From Allolobophora icterica (Eukaryota; Annelida; Clitellata; Crassiclitellata; Lumbricidae): DNA of 64,000 nucleotides. The stretch is from positions 23,635,191 to 23,699,190 of the forward strand of contig OY744615.1 of the NCBI GenBank assembly GCA_963556255.1, written 5' to 3'. The position numbers and the translations under genes were made by a program. The notes below the pieces were generated by a model that worked only from the letters and a program-made list of their open reading frames with translations, had not been told where the DNA came from and made no database searches. Positions 10,251-21,226 of this stretch are shown one piece after another (the stretch's first letter is position 1; every line of letters starts with the position of its first letter).

Positions 10251-11135
10251 AGAGACCAGAGAGAGGAGGCAGAGCAGCTGAGAGAAGAGGCAGAGCAGCT
10301 GAGAGAGGAAACACAGCAGCTGAGAGAGGAAACACAGCAGCTGAGAGAGGAGGCAGAGCAGCTGAGAGAGGAGGCAGAGCAGCTGAGAGAGGAAACACAG
10401 CAGCTGAGAGAGGAGGCAGAGCAGCTGAGAGAGGAGGCAGAGCAGCTGAGAGAGGAAACACAGCAGCTGCGAGAGGAAACACAGCAGCTGAGAGAGGAGG
10501 CAGAGCAGCTGAGAGAGGAGGCAGAGCAGCTGAGAGAGGAAACACAGCTGCTGAGAGAGGAAACACAGCAGCTGAGAGAGGAGGCAGAGCAGCTGAGAGA
10601 GGAGGCAGAGCAGCTGAGAGAGGAAACACAGCAGCTGAGAGAGGAGGCAGAGCAGCTGAGAGAGGAGGCAAATCAGCTGCGAGAGGAGGCAGAGCAGCTG
10701 AGAGAGGAAACACAGCAGCTGAGAGAGGAGGCAGAGCAGCTGAGAGAGGAGGCAGAGCAGCTGAGAGAGGAGGCAAATCAGCTGAGAGAGGAGGCAGAGC
10801 AGCTGAGAGAGGAAACACAGCAGCTGAGAGAGGAGGCAGAGCAGCTGAGAGAGGAGGCAGAGCAGCTGAGAGAGGAGGCAGAGCAGCTGAGAGAGGAAAC
10901 ACAGCAGCTGAGAGAGGAGGCAGAGCAGCTGAGAGAGGAGGCAGAGCAGCTGAGAGAGGAGGCAGAGCATCCTCATATCATAATTCATAATATCCCGCTT
11001 CCTGAACTGGGACTCTGCCAAGAAAGAGTTGCCTGTAAAGTCCTGGACGAAGATGCATTCGATGAAGTCGGTGAAAGGCGGCAGTTAAGCAGCCCAAGAC
11101 GACCAAATTCTTACCAATTCGCTGAAACTTGTTAA
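10251..11135 (+). CDS. Heptad-repeat (coiled-coil) reading frame with unique C-terminal tail; candidate terminal exon
   Basis: A plus-strand frame is open for 294 codons from just after a TAG at 10248-10250 to a TAA at 11133-11135. It has no ATG, so it would have to be entered by splicing; ttgctag/agag at 10250 could be an acceptor. The first 240 codons are about 34 perfect heptads, alternating QLREEAE and QLREETQ, with substitutions (NQL, cga for aga, Leu for Gln) that always keep the a/d leucine spacing. The last 54 codons are non-repetitive: HPHIIIHNIPLPELGLCQER, then VACKVLDEDAFDEVGERRQL and a Pro/Ser-rich end. Other frames (AERGGRA, LLCLLSQ) are also open because the unit is 21 bp. The heptad frame alone makes structural sense and alone runs into plausible unique protein. 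I do not recognise the family. A non-coding minisatellite is the alternative. Confidence 0.5.
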   Translation, partial: RDQREEAEQLREEAEQLREETQQLREETQQLREEAEQLREEAEQLREETQQLREEAEQLREEAEQLREETQQLREETQQLREEAEQLREEAEQLREETQLLREETQQLREEAEQLREEAEQLREETQQLREEAEQLREEANQLREEAEQLREETQQLREEAEQLREEAEQLREEANQLREEAEQLREETQQLREEAEQLREEAEQLREEAEQLREETQQLREEAEQLREEAEQLREEAEHPHIIIHNIPLPELGLCQERVACKVLDEDAFDEVGERRQLSSPRRPNSYQFAETC

Positions 11136-11254
11136 AATTATCGAGCCAGAATTTTGTCACTACTCCCTTCTCCTCTTCTTTTCTTCCTTCCTCCTCATTC
11201 CCACCTACCTCTATTTCTCCCTTGCGCTTTCTCCATCTCTGCCTCTGTCTGTTT

Positions 11255-11257
11255 CTG

Positions 11258-11325
<68 letters not shown>

Positions 11326-11420
11326 TCTCTGTCTCTCTCTGACTCTCTCTCTCTCTGCTATCTCTCTCCGTCTGCCTGTTTCCGCCTATCTCTCTCCGTC
11401 TGTCTGTCTGTCTCTCTTGT
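11255..11420. repeat. (CT)n / (CTGT)n microsatellite
   Basis: Polypyrimidine repeat with ctgtctgtctgt at its right end. Confidence 0.95.
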
Positions 11421-12340
11421 TCTCTGGTTAAGGCGTTCCCATTGCAACGGTCGACAGTTATATTATACCTCCTTCAAGTACTTCCACGCAACAGCAGCGA
11501 TTTCTAACAACCGTGATCACGCATTTCTAGTCGACGTATAAGCACCGATTTCCACTCGCCTTACGCTTAAGTTGCTTAAGCCCATCTCTCAATCGCCGTA
11601 AGCAAGAGTGTCTTTCTATATCAAACAATCCCAGGCCCGTCATCGTGACCATTAATTTGATGCGATTCCACCGCATATAGTGCTCCAGTTCTCTTCCACT
11701 TCGTATATCTGAGCCTCCAAACATTTCGACGCTAGCAAAAAGTCACTAAAAGGAAAACTTTTTATTACATCAATAAACAAGTGATTATGTCGAGAAATCC
11801 AGCACAGCGGGAGTGCGTTTGTTTAAATGACTGCCGTGTTAATCTACTCCCTCCGCCTGATATCAAGTCGTAAATAGCTCCGACCATTGAACGACCTTAA
11901 AATAGATGCGCAGCGCTGATAATATTGCTCCTAAATATGTTTTCAAATACAGCACAGACCGGGCAGAGAATTAGGTTCAGAGAGAAACCCATCCTAGTCC
12001 CACGAGACTGCCTCCCTCTCTCCCCTCTCCTTCTCTCCCTCTTTCTCTCTCTGCCTCTCCCTCTCCACCCATGAAAGCTAAAAACTAAGCAAGCTTCCCA
12101 GGCCGATGCTAGAAATAGTTACGCCCATAGATCAACAAAAATGTGGGTATATTCGAGCTATATATTTTGCATCATGTATATATACATATATATGACATAT
12201 GTATATATATAAATGGCGCATACATACGATATATGTTACATATGTGGCCTAAAATTAGGCTATATTATCTATGTATACAGTGCGTGCGGTTAAACCGTTC
12301 ATTTCTAACGCATATAATTATACATATATAAGCGCAAATG
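11421..12340. other. No gene recognised
   Basis: Unique, moderately AT-rich sequence with a CT-rich patch (12010-12065) and TA-rich stretches (12160-12230). No reading frame resembles a known protein. Confidence 0.5.
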
Positions 12341-12349
12341 TATACATTT

Positions 12350-12415
12350 ATATACAATGTATATTAAATGTATATATATATATATATACATACATACATA
12401 CATATACATATACTT
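12350..12415. repeat. (TA)n and (CATA)n microsatellite
   Basis: Runs of tatata followed by catacatacata. Confidence 0.9.
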
Positions 12416-12640
12416 TGGCTGCTAATGTCAATCCTGTTTTGCATATAGAGGATGCGCGCATCAAGCGTTGCTTTTGTGAGACATGTACGGCTGCAAGACT
12501 CCCATCCTTCCTATCGGTCTCCCTCCCTCAGTCCCTCTCCCTGCGTCTTTCCCTTTCTTTTTCCTTACTTCTTTCCTCCTTCACTCATTCTTTCTTGCTC
12601 GTTTTACCTCTTGTTTCTGCCAATTTGTCTGTGCACAGGC

Positions 12641-12783
12641 CAGTATGAGAATTGTAGAAAAAAGACTGGGGGGTTGGACCTTGATTCATGTGGAGTTTGG
12701 GTGCGAAATGAAGACCTTACTATGGGGTCCTAAGAAAGACTAGGGGGGTTCAACCCCCCAACCCCCCCACAATTCTCACCCTG
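12641..12783. mobile_element. hAT-like MITE, 143 bp, family CAG..TGAGAATTGT copy 1
   Basis: Ends are CAGTATGAGAATTGT and (inverted) CAGGGTGAGAATTGT. A perfect 8-bp duplication, gcacaggc, flanks at 12633-12640 and 12784-12791. It shares ends and the interior words ggggtccta.gaa.gact with 55560-55910. Confidence 0.92.
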
Positions 12784-12884
12784 GCACAGGCCTTTCTCTA
12801 TCTAGCTTACATCTTTACTTGTTCTATATCTCTCCTGCGCTCATTATATAGTTTGTTCCTTCATTCGATTCCTGCCAGGTTTCA

Positions 12885-13140
12885 TGTTCCTTCCTTCCTT
12901 TCTTCCTTCCTTTCTTCCTTCCTTCATTCCTTACTTCCTTCCTATCACCCTTCCTTCCATCCATCCATCCTTCTTTCTTTCATTCCTTCTTTCCTTCCAC
13001 CTTTTCATCCTTCTTTCCTTCCTTCCTTCCATCCATATCATTCCTTCCTTCTTTCTTTCATTCCTTCCTTCCACTTTTCTTCCTTCCTTCCTTCTTCCCA
13101 TCCTTCCTTTCCTCCTTCCTTCCTACTTTCCTTCCTTCCG
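12885..13140. repeat. (TTCC)n degenerate microsatellite
   Basis: ttcc/ttcctt repeats mixed with ccatccatcc. The serine/leucine/proline-rich frames here are by-products. Confidence 0.95.
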
Positions 13141-13284
13141 AAATTATCCCTGTATCCTTTTCCATTTCTTTCCATGTTACAGCGTCTTCCTTTCCGTGCA
13201 ATTTCCCTACTATTTTCCTGGTTACGGTTCACTGGATTCGTCTTCGTTTGCAACTGTATGGCCACGCATCCATGCACATACTAT

Positions 13285-13345
13285 AATTTGTAAATGAACT
13301 TTTATATAGCGCCTTATCATAGCAATTATCGGTGCTATATAATTC
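13285..13345 (-). mobile_element. L2-like 3'-tail fragment
   Basis: The minus strand has agcaccgataattgctatga, then aaggcgctatataaaagttc, an L2-type terminal block. Confidence 0.4.
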
Positions 13346-13889
13346 CACATCAGCGACGGACTTTAACGGAAAGTTTCTGCCTCAAACAATCCTTTTCTTC
13401 GATTCCCTATTTATCGTCCCATCCATTCATTTTATATCGCCTCTGTTTAACTCTCGAAATCACTCATCGTTAGCATTAGCGATGTTGAATTTAATCATCA
13501 ACAGCAAGTTCATCTGTTAGCAAATGAAACTTAAATTATTCGAAACGTCGCGTCCGTTGAGCGCTCGCATACACGTAGCATTCAGTCAACCGCATCCAAG
13601 CATCCACGGTTGACAGCTGAGATCATCTTCTGAGTTTCTAGTTTATGGTCCACTGCAGACGGCGAATGACGATAGCCGAATGAAACGTGCTCGGTACACG
13701 ACGACTCTCACCGACAGGCACCCCCGAGGTAGATGGTAGAAGAAGTCCGAACATCTCTCAGGCCACCAGGTCAATGCATGACGCGCATTCGCAGACGCTC
13801 TCTGTCGTCAACTGTAGACATCACTCCACTGCAGAACTGTGTCTCGCGGTTACAACACCGAGTCTGAGTTTTCTCGTTCCTGGAATTTC
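13346..13889. other. No gene recognised
   Basis: Unique sequence with short reading frames on both strands; none shows recognisable motifs. Confidence 0.5.
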
Positions 13890-14035
13890 TAATAATGCCA
13901 TTGATAGGGGGCGCAGGTGGAGCAGAAATCTCGAACCAAATTTCTGCCCTGGCGGCGATTTGGACCCCGACCTCTCGACTGACATTCCAGCAAGCTAACC
14001 ACTGCACTATCGTGAACGTAGTTTATAAATAAAGC
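13890..14035 (-). mobile_element. tRNA-derived SINE, family B, reverse orientation
   Basis: On the minus strand the head reads acgatagtgcagtggttagc, then the B-box region cggggtccaaatcg, then gaaatttggttcgagatttc and ctgctccacctgcg. The same body is at 19880-20035 and 48980-49140. The tail side in this copy overlaps a gataggggg stretch at 13903. Confidence 0.8.
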
Positions 14036-14206
14036 TAAAACAAGTTATCAACAATTTATCACATGCGATTTCCGCGACACTATTAAAACCAATTAACATA
14101 GTAATTTCAATAATAATTATAATATTAATTCACTATTATTTTCCGAATATATCGGGCAATAATGTAAAATTGTTTAAATGCGCATCACAGCTAAACTAAT
14201 CAGTTC

Positions 14207-14309
<103 letters not shown>

Positions 14310-14645
14310 TAAGAACAAGTTAAAATCTTTGCTAGCATACGGCGCTCTGAATATCTGCCGCGGAGAGAATAAAGGCATCATTATGTACAATACCAGCTGT
14401 ATTTCATATATCTGCGTGTAGAAACTTCTAAGGCGCCTTCATCTATGTAATAATGCACAAAGCATCAAGCAAGGACATACAAAAGCAAGGCGAACATCCA
14501 ACACAAGCCATTGGGTTAGTCTAGTATTGCAATGCACAGCCGCATGGTGGTTGGATCTATCGGTTTCGGCGCGGGACCGATAACAGCCGTTTGAAAAATG
14601 ACTGCAACGGTTTTTTTCGCACAGCGCCGTCAACAAGGCCATATG

Positions 14646-15195
14646 CAGTGATGGGCACTGAACTATATTTTTAAAGTTAAACTAAATCTATTTTCCAACT
14701 AAAAAAATAGTTTAACTAAAGTTGGCAACTGATTTTGGAAATTAGTTAACTAAACTAAAAAAAAAGTAGTTAAACTTTTCCCAACTATTTTCCAAGTTTT
14801 TACGACAAACATTTTCACAATAAAAGACGTTAAGTGAACTGTAATAATGCAAAGCGTCAATGACAATTTCACCTTCAAACAATGCAATGTGTACTATAAT
14901 AATGTAATACAGTTACATGTGTACTGTAAGTAGTTTATGAATTTGAAAACACATGCTGCTAATGCTAAAACCATGCAGTGTTAAAATGTTTTTTGCTGAC
15001 AGTGTTCAATGTTCACTGCGGAAAAATAGTCGCAAATTGCTGATTTTTTAGTTAAACTTTTTAGTTAGCAACTGAAAAAATTTAGTTAAACTATGGTTTT
15101 AACTAAATTTATTTTAGTTAAACTTCTTCCTTAACTAAATTTTTTTAGTTAAACTAAAAGTTAGCAACTTTTTAGTTAACTATTGCCCATCACTA
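14646..15195. mobile_element. hAT-like MITE, 550 bp, with self-similar TTAGTTAAACT interior
   Basis: Ends are CAGTGATGGGCA and (inverted) TAGTGATGGGCA. The 8-bp duplication is gccatatg (14638-14645) and gccacatg (15196-15203), one difference. Both subterminal regions are packed with direct and inverted ttagttaaact words, giving long imperfect foldback arms. No ORF. Confidence 0.9.
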
Positions 15196-16210
15196 GCCAC
15201 ATGTACTGTTGCCATGTCTACATGAACTGTCGGCATGGGTATTGTTGCCATGACTACAAGTATTCTCAGCATAGGTATTGTTGCCATGGCTACAGACCTT
15301 GTCCTCGTACGCTGGTAGGTTGGTATGTTATTTATAGGCCTACCGTGTGTCGTGTTGCTATGGATTTATTAGTCGCAGAGAGGACACGTAGAAGCTTCAC
15401 GACAGAGGCCTTTTCTTTCGGCCTGACCCAGTTTGTGTTGATGATATTGATTGACCTAATTGTCTGATCTTCCTTCAAATCATCTCGTTTGAAACCAATA
15501 AATCTCGAACTGTCGTGGGCATTTCCAAACTACCTCGGCATTGTGTTCTTCGCACTTCGATACATACATGTAGCTCCTTACATGACCAATTAACAGCGCA
15601 ACATATTTAGCCAATCTTAGACTACCATTTCTTAATTTACTCGACCTCGGCTTACAAGAGGACAGTCTCTCCGCCTCTGTGCAGCTGTATAAATTTAGTC
15701 TCATTAACAGGTAAATCGTTAACAGAGCAGTCGTTCCTGTGTCTACGTAAGCATTTATGTATGCCATAAGGTCTAGGTAAGAAAGGCAATTGAACTTTTG
15801 TTTTGCGCCATCATCACCAGCCATAGTCTATACGGAACACGGTCCAGTGATGCAGTTCAAGCGCACAAAAGATAAAACCAAGCTAAGTGCTGTACGACGA
15901 TTTGACCTTTAAAAGGCTGACTGCAATGGGAGTCAGTCACGCAATGGAGACTAACTGGAAGCTTAAGCGATATCAGTCCACATCAAACCCCGATTCGTCT
16001 TCTGTACCCATTCAAACAGCGTCGCAATATGTCATGGCATTTTCTGCGATCTTGATATTTGTCGTGGTTTATTTTTCCCAGGACGTGCGTATGAAGGGAT
16101 TTCTTTTCCCATCACGATTAGTCTCCTGTACGCAGAGAGACAATGCCTCAACCGGAAGGAACACAGTCATGAAAACAATGACGATCAGTTCTCTTTGTGT
16201 CTTCGGGTCC
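15196..16210. other. No gene recognised; includes the 3' flank of the GPCR gene
   Basis: Short imperfect repeats of gttgccatg.ctaca occur at 15210-15295. Small frames on both strands have no recognisable motifs. Confidence 0.5.
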
Positions 16211-16214
16211 GCTA

Positions 16215-16220
16215 TTTATT
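16215..16220 (-). terminator. Candidate polyadenylation signal AATAAA for the GPCR gene
   Basis: The + strand tttatt reads AATAAA on the minus strand, about 107 bp downstream of the stop codon at 16327. Position fits; there is no independent evidence of use. Confidence 0.4.
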
Positions 16221-16326
16221 TTGCCAGTGTCTGTTTGATCCGGGTTTTCTTTTCCAGGATCGACATGCTCCAGACGTTTCTTCCTCGTGCATCTTCATCT
16301 CCTTTCAAGGTCTTCTGAAGATCCCA

Positions 16327-18969
16327 TCAGGCTCTGGTCTGCCTCCGGAAACTGTTTGAGGAGTGGCTGTTCAGTCCATTGTTGGCCAACTTGGAGCGTC
16401 CTTCCGGATCCAGCCCATCTGCAACTAAAATGGCATTCTCGGGTGCGCATCCTCCACGGCTGCCAGCAGGTCTCTTGCCGGCCACCGAGCCGCGGTGTCC
16501 TCCAGGCAGACCTCCACCTCCTGCCGCAGAACCTGCTCCTCCCTCCATGGCCATTCCAAACTGCTCAGTGTAGCTCTCGGAACGGATACGGAGGTTGATT
16601 TCAGAGCAGTGGCACGACAAGATCTCCTTGAACGGGGTGCGAAAATCGCGGTTGAACCGGGCGTAGATGATGGGGTTGAAGAAGCTGTTGGCAAAACCGA
16701 GCCATTGCAGCAGACTGGAGAACCAGTCAGGTATGACGGATTTATCGTGGAGAAACGGTCTGATGAGGGCGACAATGAAGAACGGTAGCCAACATGCCGT
16801 GAATGCGCCCATGATGATACCGAGGGTCTTGGTTGCTTTGCGGTCCTTCGACGCCGAGGCACGGTGAAATCCGGATCGGTTTAGAAAGCTGAGGTTGCGG
16901 CGGTTGCCGCTCTTCAGCGGGGTCGTATCGACGCTGTTCTGTCGGCTGCTCGTGCTCCCACCGTACGGTTCGCTCACCTGGCGATTGGTTTCCAAAACGT
17001 CCAAACGGTTATGGCCGCTGAAAAAGTGGTTGTTCTCCGCAGAGTTCTTGCTTGCGGATGATGGCATCGAGGGCTTGCGATATACTGAGTGATCGGAGGA
17101 TGGCTTTGAACGGGCTTCAGAGCGGTGAATTCGGGCCGAGAGGGTGTAAATGCGATAGTAGATTATAATCATGACGATCAGAGGAAGGTAGAAGGCTCCG
17201 ATGGTAGCGTAGATCTGGTAACCGATCTCTTGGCTCAGCTCGCACTGGTCTTTTTCGTGACCGCTCTTCCAGCCGAAGATTGGAGGGATCGTGATGAGGG
17301 CTGACAAGACCCAGACGAACATGATCATTCCGGCCATCATCGCCGGCGTCCTCCTGGCGCCGTAGGCAAAAGGACGCGATATCACGAAGTACCTGAACAC
17401 ACGCAGAACATGCAGGCCAACAGATAGACTATAAATTATATAGGTGCTATTCGAGATTGCAGGCAACGATCGACGTGAGGTTAATTACCAGTTAGTCTAG
17501 CAGGTGACGTGTTTTAACTGAGGACGAGATCGAATATCAGTGGTAACTGAATCATTAAAATAAAAATTGGTCAGGATTAGATGGATGATGACGATGCGAT
17601 TATTGATCGGGGAAGGAAACTCTAATCGCCTTCATTTATACATGAACGCGTTCGACACCGTGGCATCATCAATGACGGTGATGAGTCGGGGTGGTGATGA
17701 TGATGACGACGAGTTGCTGCTGATGGTGGTGGTGGTGGTGATGGTGGTGGATGATGATAATGGCGGTAGTGCTGGTGGTGGTAATGATGATGGTTAAGTG
17801 GTGGTAGTATTAGTAGTGATCATGTTGTTGTTGTTAACGACGACGACGATGATGATGGTGGTGATGATCACGACGACGACGACGATTGAAACGATGAACT
17901 AATGAATAAATAATGCATCGAAGTCTTCCAACTACAGTCCATCAATGCACATCTGTTGCACAATTTAAATCTAAGTTAAAAACTCACCTATTCACATTGT
18001 ACTATGACTAGAAGTGTAGCGCAACGCGCTTCTGTGCAAGACTTGCCTTGTTGAAGCGCGCTATAAATTTTTAGTTGTATTGTATTGTATTGTATAGAAG
18101 TGATTAGGCGATTGTTGACAGCACGAGGTAGAACATTTCGAAGACGTGTGAGCAGAAATGGATACCGGAAAAGGATCAATGTGGTTTTTAAACGAATATT
18201 GGTAGCGATCATAAACTTTTGAGAGAATATACGAACTAAAGTTGAGAGTAAAGCTACAAAGACTCAGCTGAAATTCGAATGAACTCCAAAACTGTTATTC
18301 CGATTCAGATTTTTAAAAAGTACATTAGCTCTGAATAGATTATGTTAGATTGGAATAATTATGATAGATAACATTTGAACAGGGTAGGTAAGATTTCAAT
18401 AGGATGGATTAAATTGAAATTGAGATGAGATCAGAAAAGGTCAGATTAGATTATGATAAGATGGATTAGATTAGCGGTATGGTTGGTTACCTGTCGACGC
18501 TAATCATGCAGAGGTTGAGGATAGACGCCGTGCACAGCATGACATCGAGGGAAGTCCACATGTCGCAGACGGTCGGTCCGAGAATCCACTTGTCTTTGAC
18601 CTCGTACATGACGGCCAGGGGCATCACAAGCAGGGCGACCAACAGGTCAGCCACTGCCAACGACACGATCAGCCAGTTCGACGGCGTTCGCAGCTTCCGT
18701 ACGATGCTGACGGCCGTACAGACGAGCAGGTTACCGACGACTGTACCGGCCATGATCGCCGTACAACAGATGATTATCAAGACGACGGCCCAGAGCGGAT
18801 ATCGAAGGTCACCGGTGGTCGGATCAGCGGTAAAATTAGTCTGGTTGAGGGGAAGACTCGTCTGTTCCACGATGGGAAAGGTCGTCTGCTCCGTGATGAA
18901 AACGATCGTCTGCTTGACGCCATCTTGTATGACGTCAGTCAGACGTTCTGATGCGTTAAGGGTGAACAT
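16327..18969 (-). CDS. Aminergic G protein-coupled receptor, 5-HT1A-like, two exons (514 aa)
   Basis: CDS = complement of 16327-17392 joined to 18491-18969. Donor (gacag then gtaacc) and acceptor (tgttcag) split the Arg codon of DRY, and the joined frame is exact. N-glycosylation sites are N5, N42 and N45. Seven membrane segments lie near 58-86, 98-122, 139-158, 178-197, 219-242, 348-372 and 382-404. Hallmarks are N80 (1.50), D108 (2.50), C135-C210 for the disulphide, the amine-binding D142 (3.32), D159-R160-Y161, CWLP at 360-363 and NPIIY at 399-403. C420/C422 may be palmitoylated. [21 protein letters not shown] and GAFYLP resemble vertebrate 5-HT1A, which couples to Gi/o and lowers cAMP. 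The third intracellular loop is about 105 residues. The C-tail is about 95 residues and glycine-rich, unlike the short tails of vertebrate 5-HT1 receptors. The ATG is the only one giving a sensible extracellular N-terminus. Another amine ligand (octopamine, tyramine, dopamine) cannot be excluded. Confidence 0.92.
17690..17890. repeat. Degenerate (GAT/GGT/GAC)n repeat in the GPCR intron
   Basis: Interrupted triplet repeat within the single intron. Confidence 0.85.
17935..18100 (+). mobile_element. LINE (L2/CR1-like) 3' end with (TATTG)n tail, in the GPCR intron
   Basis: The plus strand reads [19 protein letters not shown] then a stop, the usual last residues of L2/CR1-like ORF2. A tail with two agcgcgct.. 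blocks follows, then the pentamer array tattgtattgtattg. It is 5'-truncated. Confidence 0.7.
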
Positions 18970-19019
18970 CGCTGTCGATTGGAGGAAAGTAGGTGCACCG
19001 TGAAGGAGCGTATCAACGT

Positions 19020-19875
19020 CAAGCGTCTCTCAGTTCACTTTTCGACCAATGATACTGTAAATAAAATAGAAACGAGGTGTCATCAGTCAATGTATGAGAA
19101 ATTTCGCAACTCACGGTTAAACAAATCAACTGGAGAGAGATATCCGGGTTCACGATAATTGGCTAAATCGGAGCTTCAAACGCCAGTTCATGAGATATTA
19201 CAGGAGACTTCATGCTGGCCAATTAGACGGTCTCTATAGCTAGAGGCGCACGCGCGTATAGCGGTAATCCTTGACCTTAAACGTCCTTGACCTTATACGC
19301 GTACGCAGACAAAGTCGATTTTATTAGTAGTAAAATCACAATATCTGCTACGTCGTCGTCCTCTTTGTTCTCGAGTGTCCTGTAATCCTTTTCCTCTTAA
19401 TATCCTTTCTGCACGAATATTTATCCAATAGATCACCGTCTAATTGCGTTTTCTCGCGTAGCCGCGAGAGCCCCAAAATGTCGTCTGCAATACTGCGTGG
19501 TTTGTTTCTCTTCTTGGCCATAGATGGATCTATGGTTTATGCGTTAATGGCTCCATTACGTACATCGGCGTTCGTTCGTAAATCTGCATATATGGGGCGA
19601 CCATGTTAGTCGAAAGCAGGTTATGGAAACGACGGATATAAACAAGAGAAGTGAGAGGGGAGATTAGTTTCTGCCGAATTACTAAAGTTACGAATAACTC
19701 TTAGCGTACCTTATATGCACTGACCTAAATCGTCCTAGCGTACCTTATATGCACTGACCTAAATACACGTCTGCCAAAAGCAACATTGATCACTCCAACG
19801 GCCAACAACAAACCGGTAACTTTATATATGTGGGATCGATTAACGTGGCTGGATTTTCCGTTCCATTCTCATGAC
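19020..19875. other. GPCR 5' flank; no other gene recognised
   Basis: A 29-bp unit starting tagcgtaccttatatgcact is duplicated at 19702-19730 and 19736-19764. I see no clear TATA box positioned for the receptor start. Confidence 0.5.
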
Positions 19876-19879
19876 CCGG

Positions 19880-20035
19880 GTGCGTGGCAGCCTAGTGGTT
19901 AGAGTGCTGGGCTATCAACCGAGAGGTCGGCGGTTCAAATCCCGCCAGGCGGAAATTTGTTCGAGATTTCTGTTCCACCTGCGACTCCTACCCAACTCAT
20001 CTGTAATGAGTACAATGACCGTACACTGTCAGAGG
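19880..20035 (+). mobile_element. tRNA-derived SINE, family B
   Basis: Head with A-box-like cagcctagtggttagag and B box ggttcaaatcccgcc, then the body gaaatttgttcgagatttct, gttccacctgcg, ctcatctgtaatgag. Same family as 13890 (reverse) and 48980. Confidence 0.85.
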
Positions 20036-20640
20036 TAAAATCAGACGGCGAGCAAAAGAACTGGCAACCTGCCCTCATATGAAGAGACTAAGAAAATGAA
20101 GTTGCTAGCACTTAAATAGCCATGGCTGCCTCTCAGGCTAGCTCCTTCACTAGGAGGCTAGCTCAAGGGGCTGCTCTTCTCTTCTTCTGTTCATCACTCG
20201 AGTCTTTATTTTTTCCGGTAAGATGTGTATTTGAGACACAAACAGAGGTTGCGTGTTAAGTAATTCCACACACCTAGGCAAGTCTACAAGGCGTAAACAA
20301 GTGAGTGGCACACATTGTAAACTACTTAGAGTCTATTATGTCGATGGACCATAATATCTGCTCCTCCTTGTGTTAGTCAAACGTCTTTACGCCTGACGCG
20401 TTAGATTAGAACTGGGTCTGCGCTGCCACCGCTATCACCAAGATACCATTCGTTGTAAAAGGCCTCGTTTCCGCGTACTTTGACTTAAGAGGACTTACGA
20501 AACCAGTTTCACATACTTATGCAATGGTAGAAGAAAGATGAGGAGGAAGAGGAGAAGAAGGAGGCAGAAAAGAGCCATGGAAAGAGGTTTGGAAGAATGA
20601 CAGATACCGGTATATATTATATACATCATATATACAATAC
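20036..20640. other. No gene recognised
   Basis: Unique sequence with a purine-rich patch (20525-20590) and a TATA-rich stretch before the next MITE. Confidence 0.5.
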
Positions 20641-20647
20641 ATGTAGG

Positions 20648-21226
20648 CAGTGTTGGGTAAACTCAGACAAGAAATGAGTTAAATCAAAACTCAACTCATG
20701 CACCTCAAAATGAGTTTAAACTCAAACTCAACTCATCCTAAGTGAAATGAGTTAACTCAAACTCACTTGTTAAATGAGTTAACTCATAAACTCACACGTT
20801 TCATACTAGCACGTTCTAATCGAGCAACAATTTTTCCATTACGCCTACTTGTAACAGAAAAATATTTTCCATCAAGAATACACGGTACTTCAGCCATGTT
20901 GTTCTTAACTGTTCACAATATACAAAATATGCAGTGCTTAAACACTTCCGCTAGCAGTGTTTACGACCCTCCCTGCCGTCACCACTCACCAGTATGGAAA
21001 GCCGACAATATAAAAAGGCTTGTTTCAACATAATATGTGCCGAGTGCCGAAGAGTGAGTTGAGTTTAAAATAATTGACAGTTTCAACTCAAACTCACAGA
21101 AAATATGAGTTAACTCAAACTCATAACTCACACTCTTTAAGGTGAGTTAATTAAAACTCATAAATCGCAGCAAGTGAGTTAACTCGTGAGTTTAAACTCA
21201 TCTGAGTTAACTCATACCCAACACTG
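20648..21226. mobile_element. hAT-like MITE, 579 bp, with self-similar GAGTTAACTCA interior
   Basis: Ends are CAGTGTTGGGTA and (inverted) CAGTGTTGGGTA. The 8-bp duplication is catgtagg (20640-20647) and catgtggg (21227-21234), one difference. Both arms are filled with palindromic gagttaactca and aaactcaactca words; the centre (20800-21050) is unique. No coding capacity. Confidence 0.9.

Noticed and set aside
10244..10990. AERGGRA / AERGNTA plus-strand frame and LLCLLSQ / LPPLSAA minus-strand frames
   Set aside because: Shadows of the 21-bp unit. The heptad frame QLREEAE is the only one with structural logic and a unique downstream tail.
17393..17466. Extending the GPCR exon 2 upstream to the in-frame start near 17466
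   Set aside because: The acceptor at 17393/17394 joins exactly to the DRY codon of exon 1; upstream residues do not resemble a receptor.
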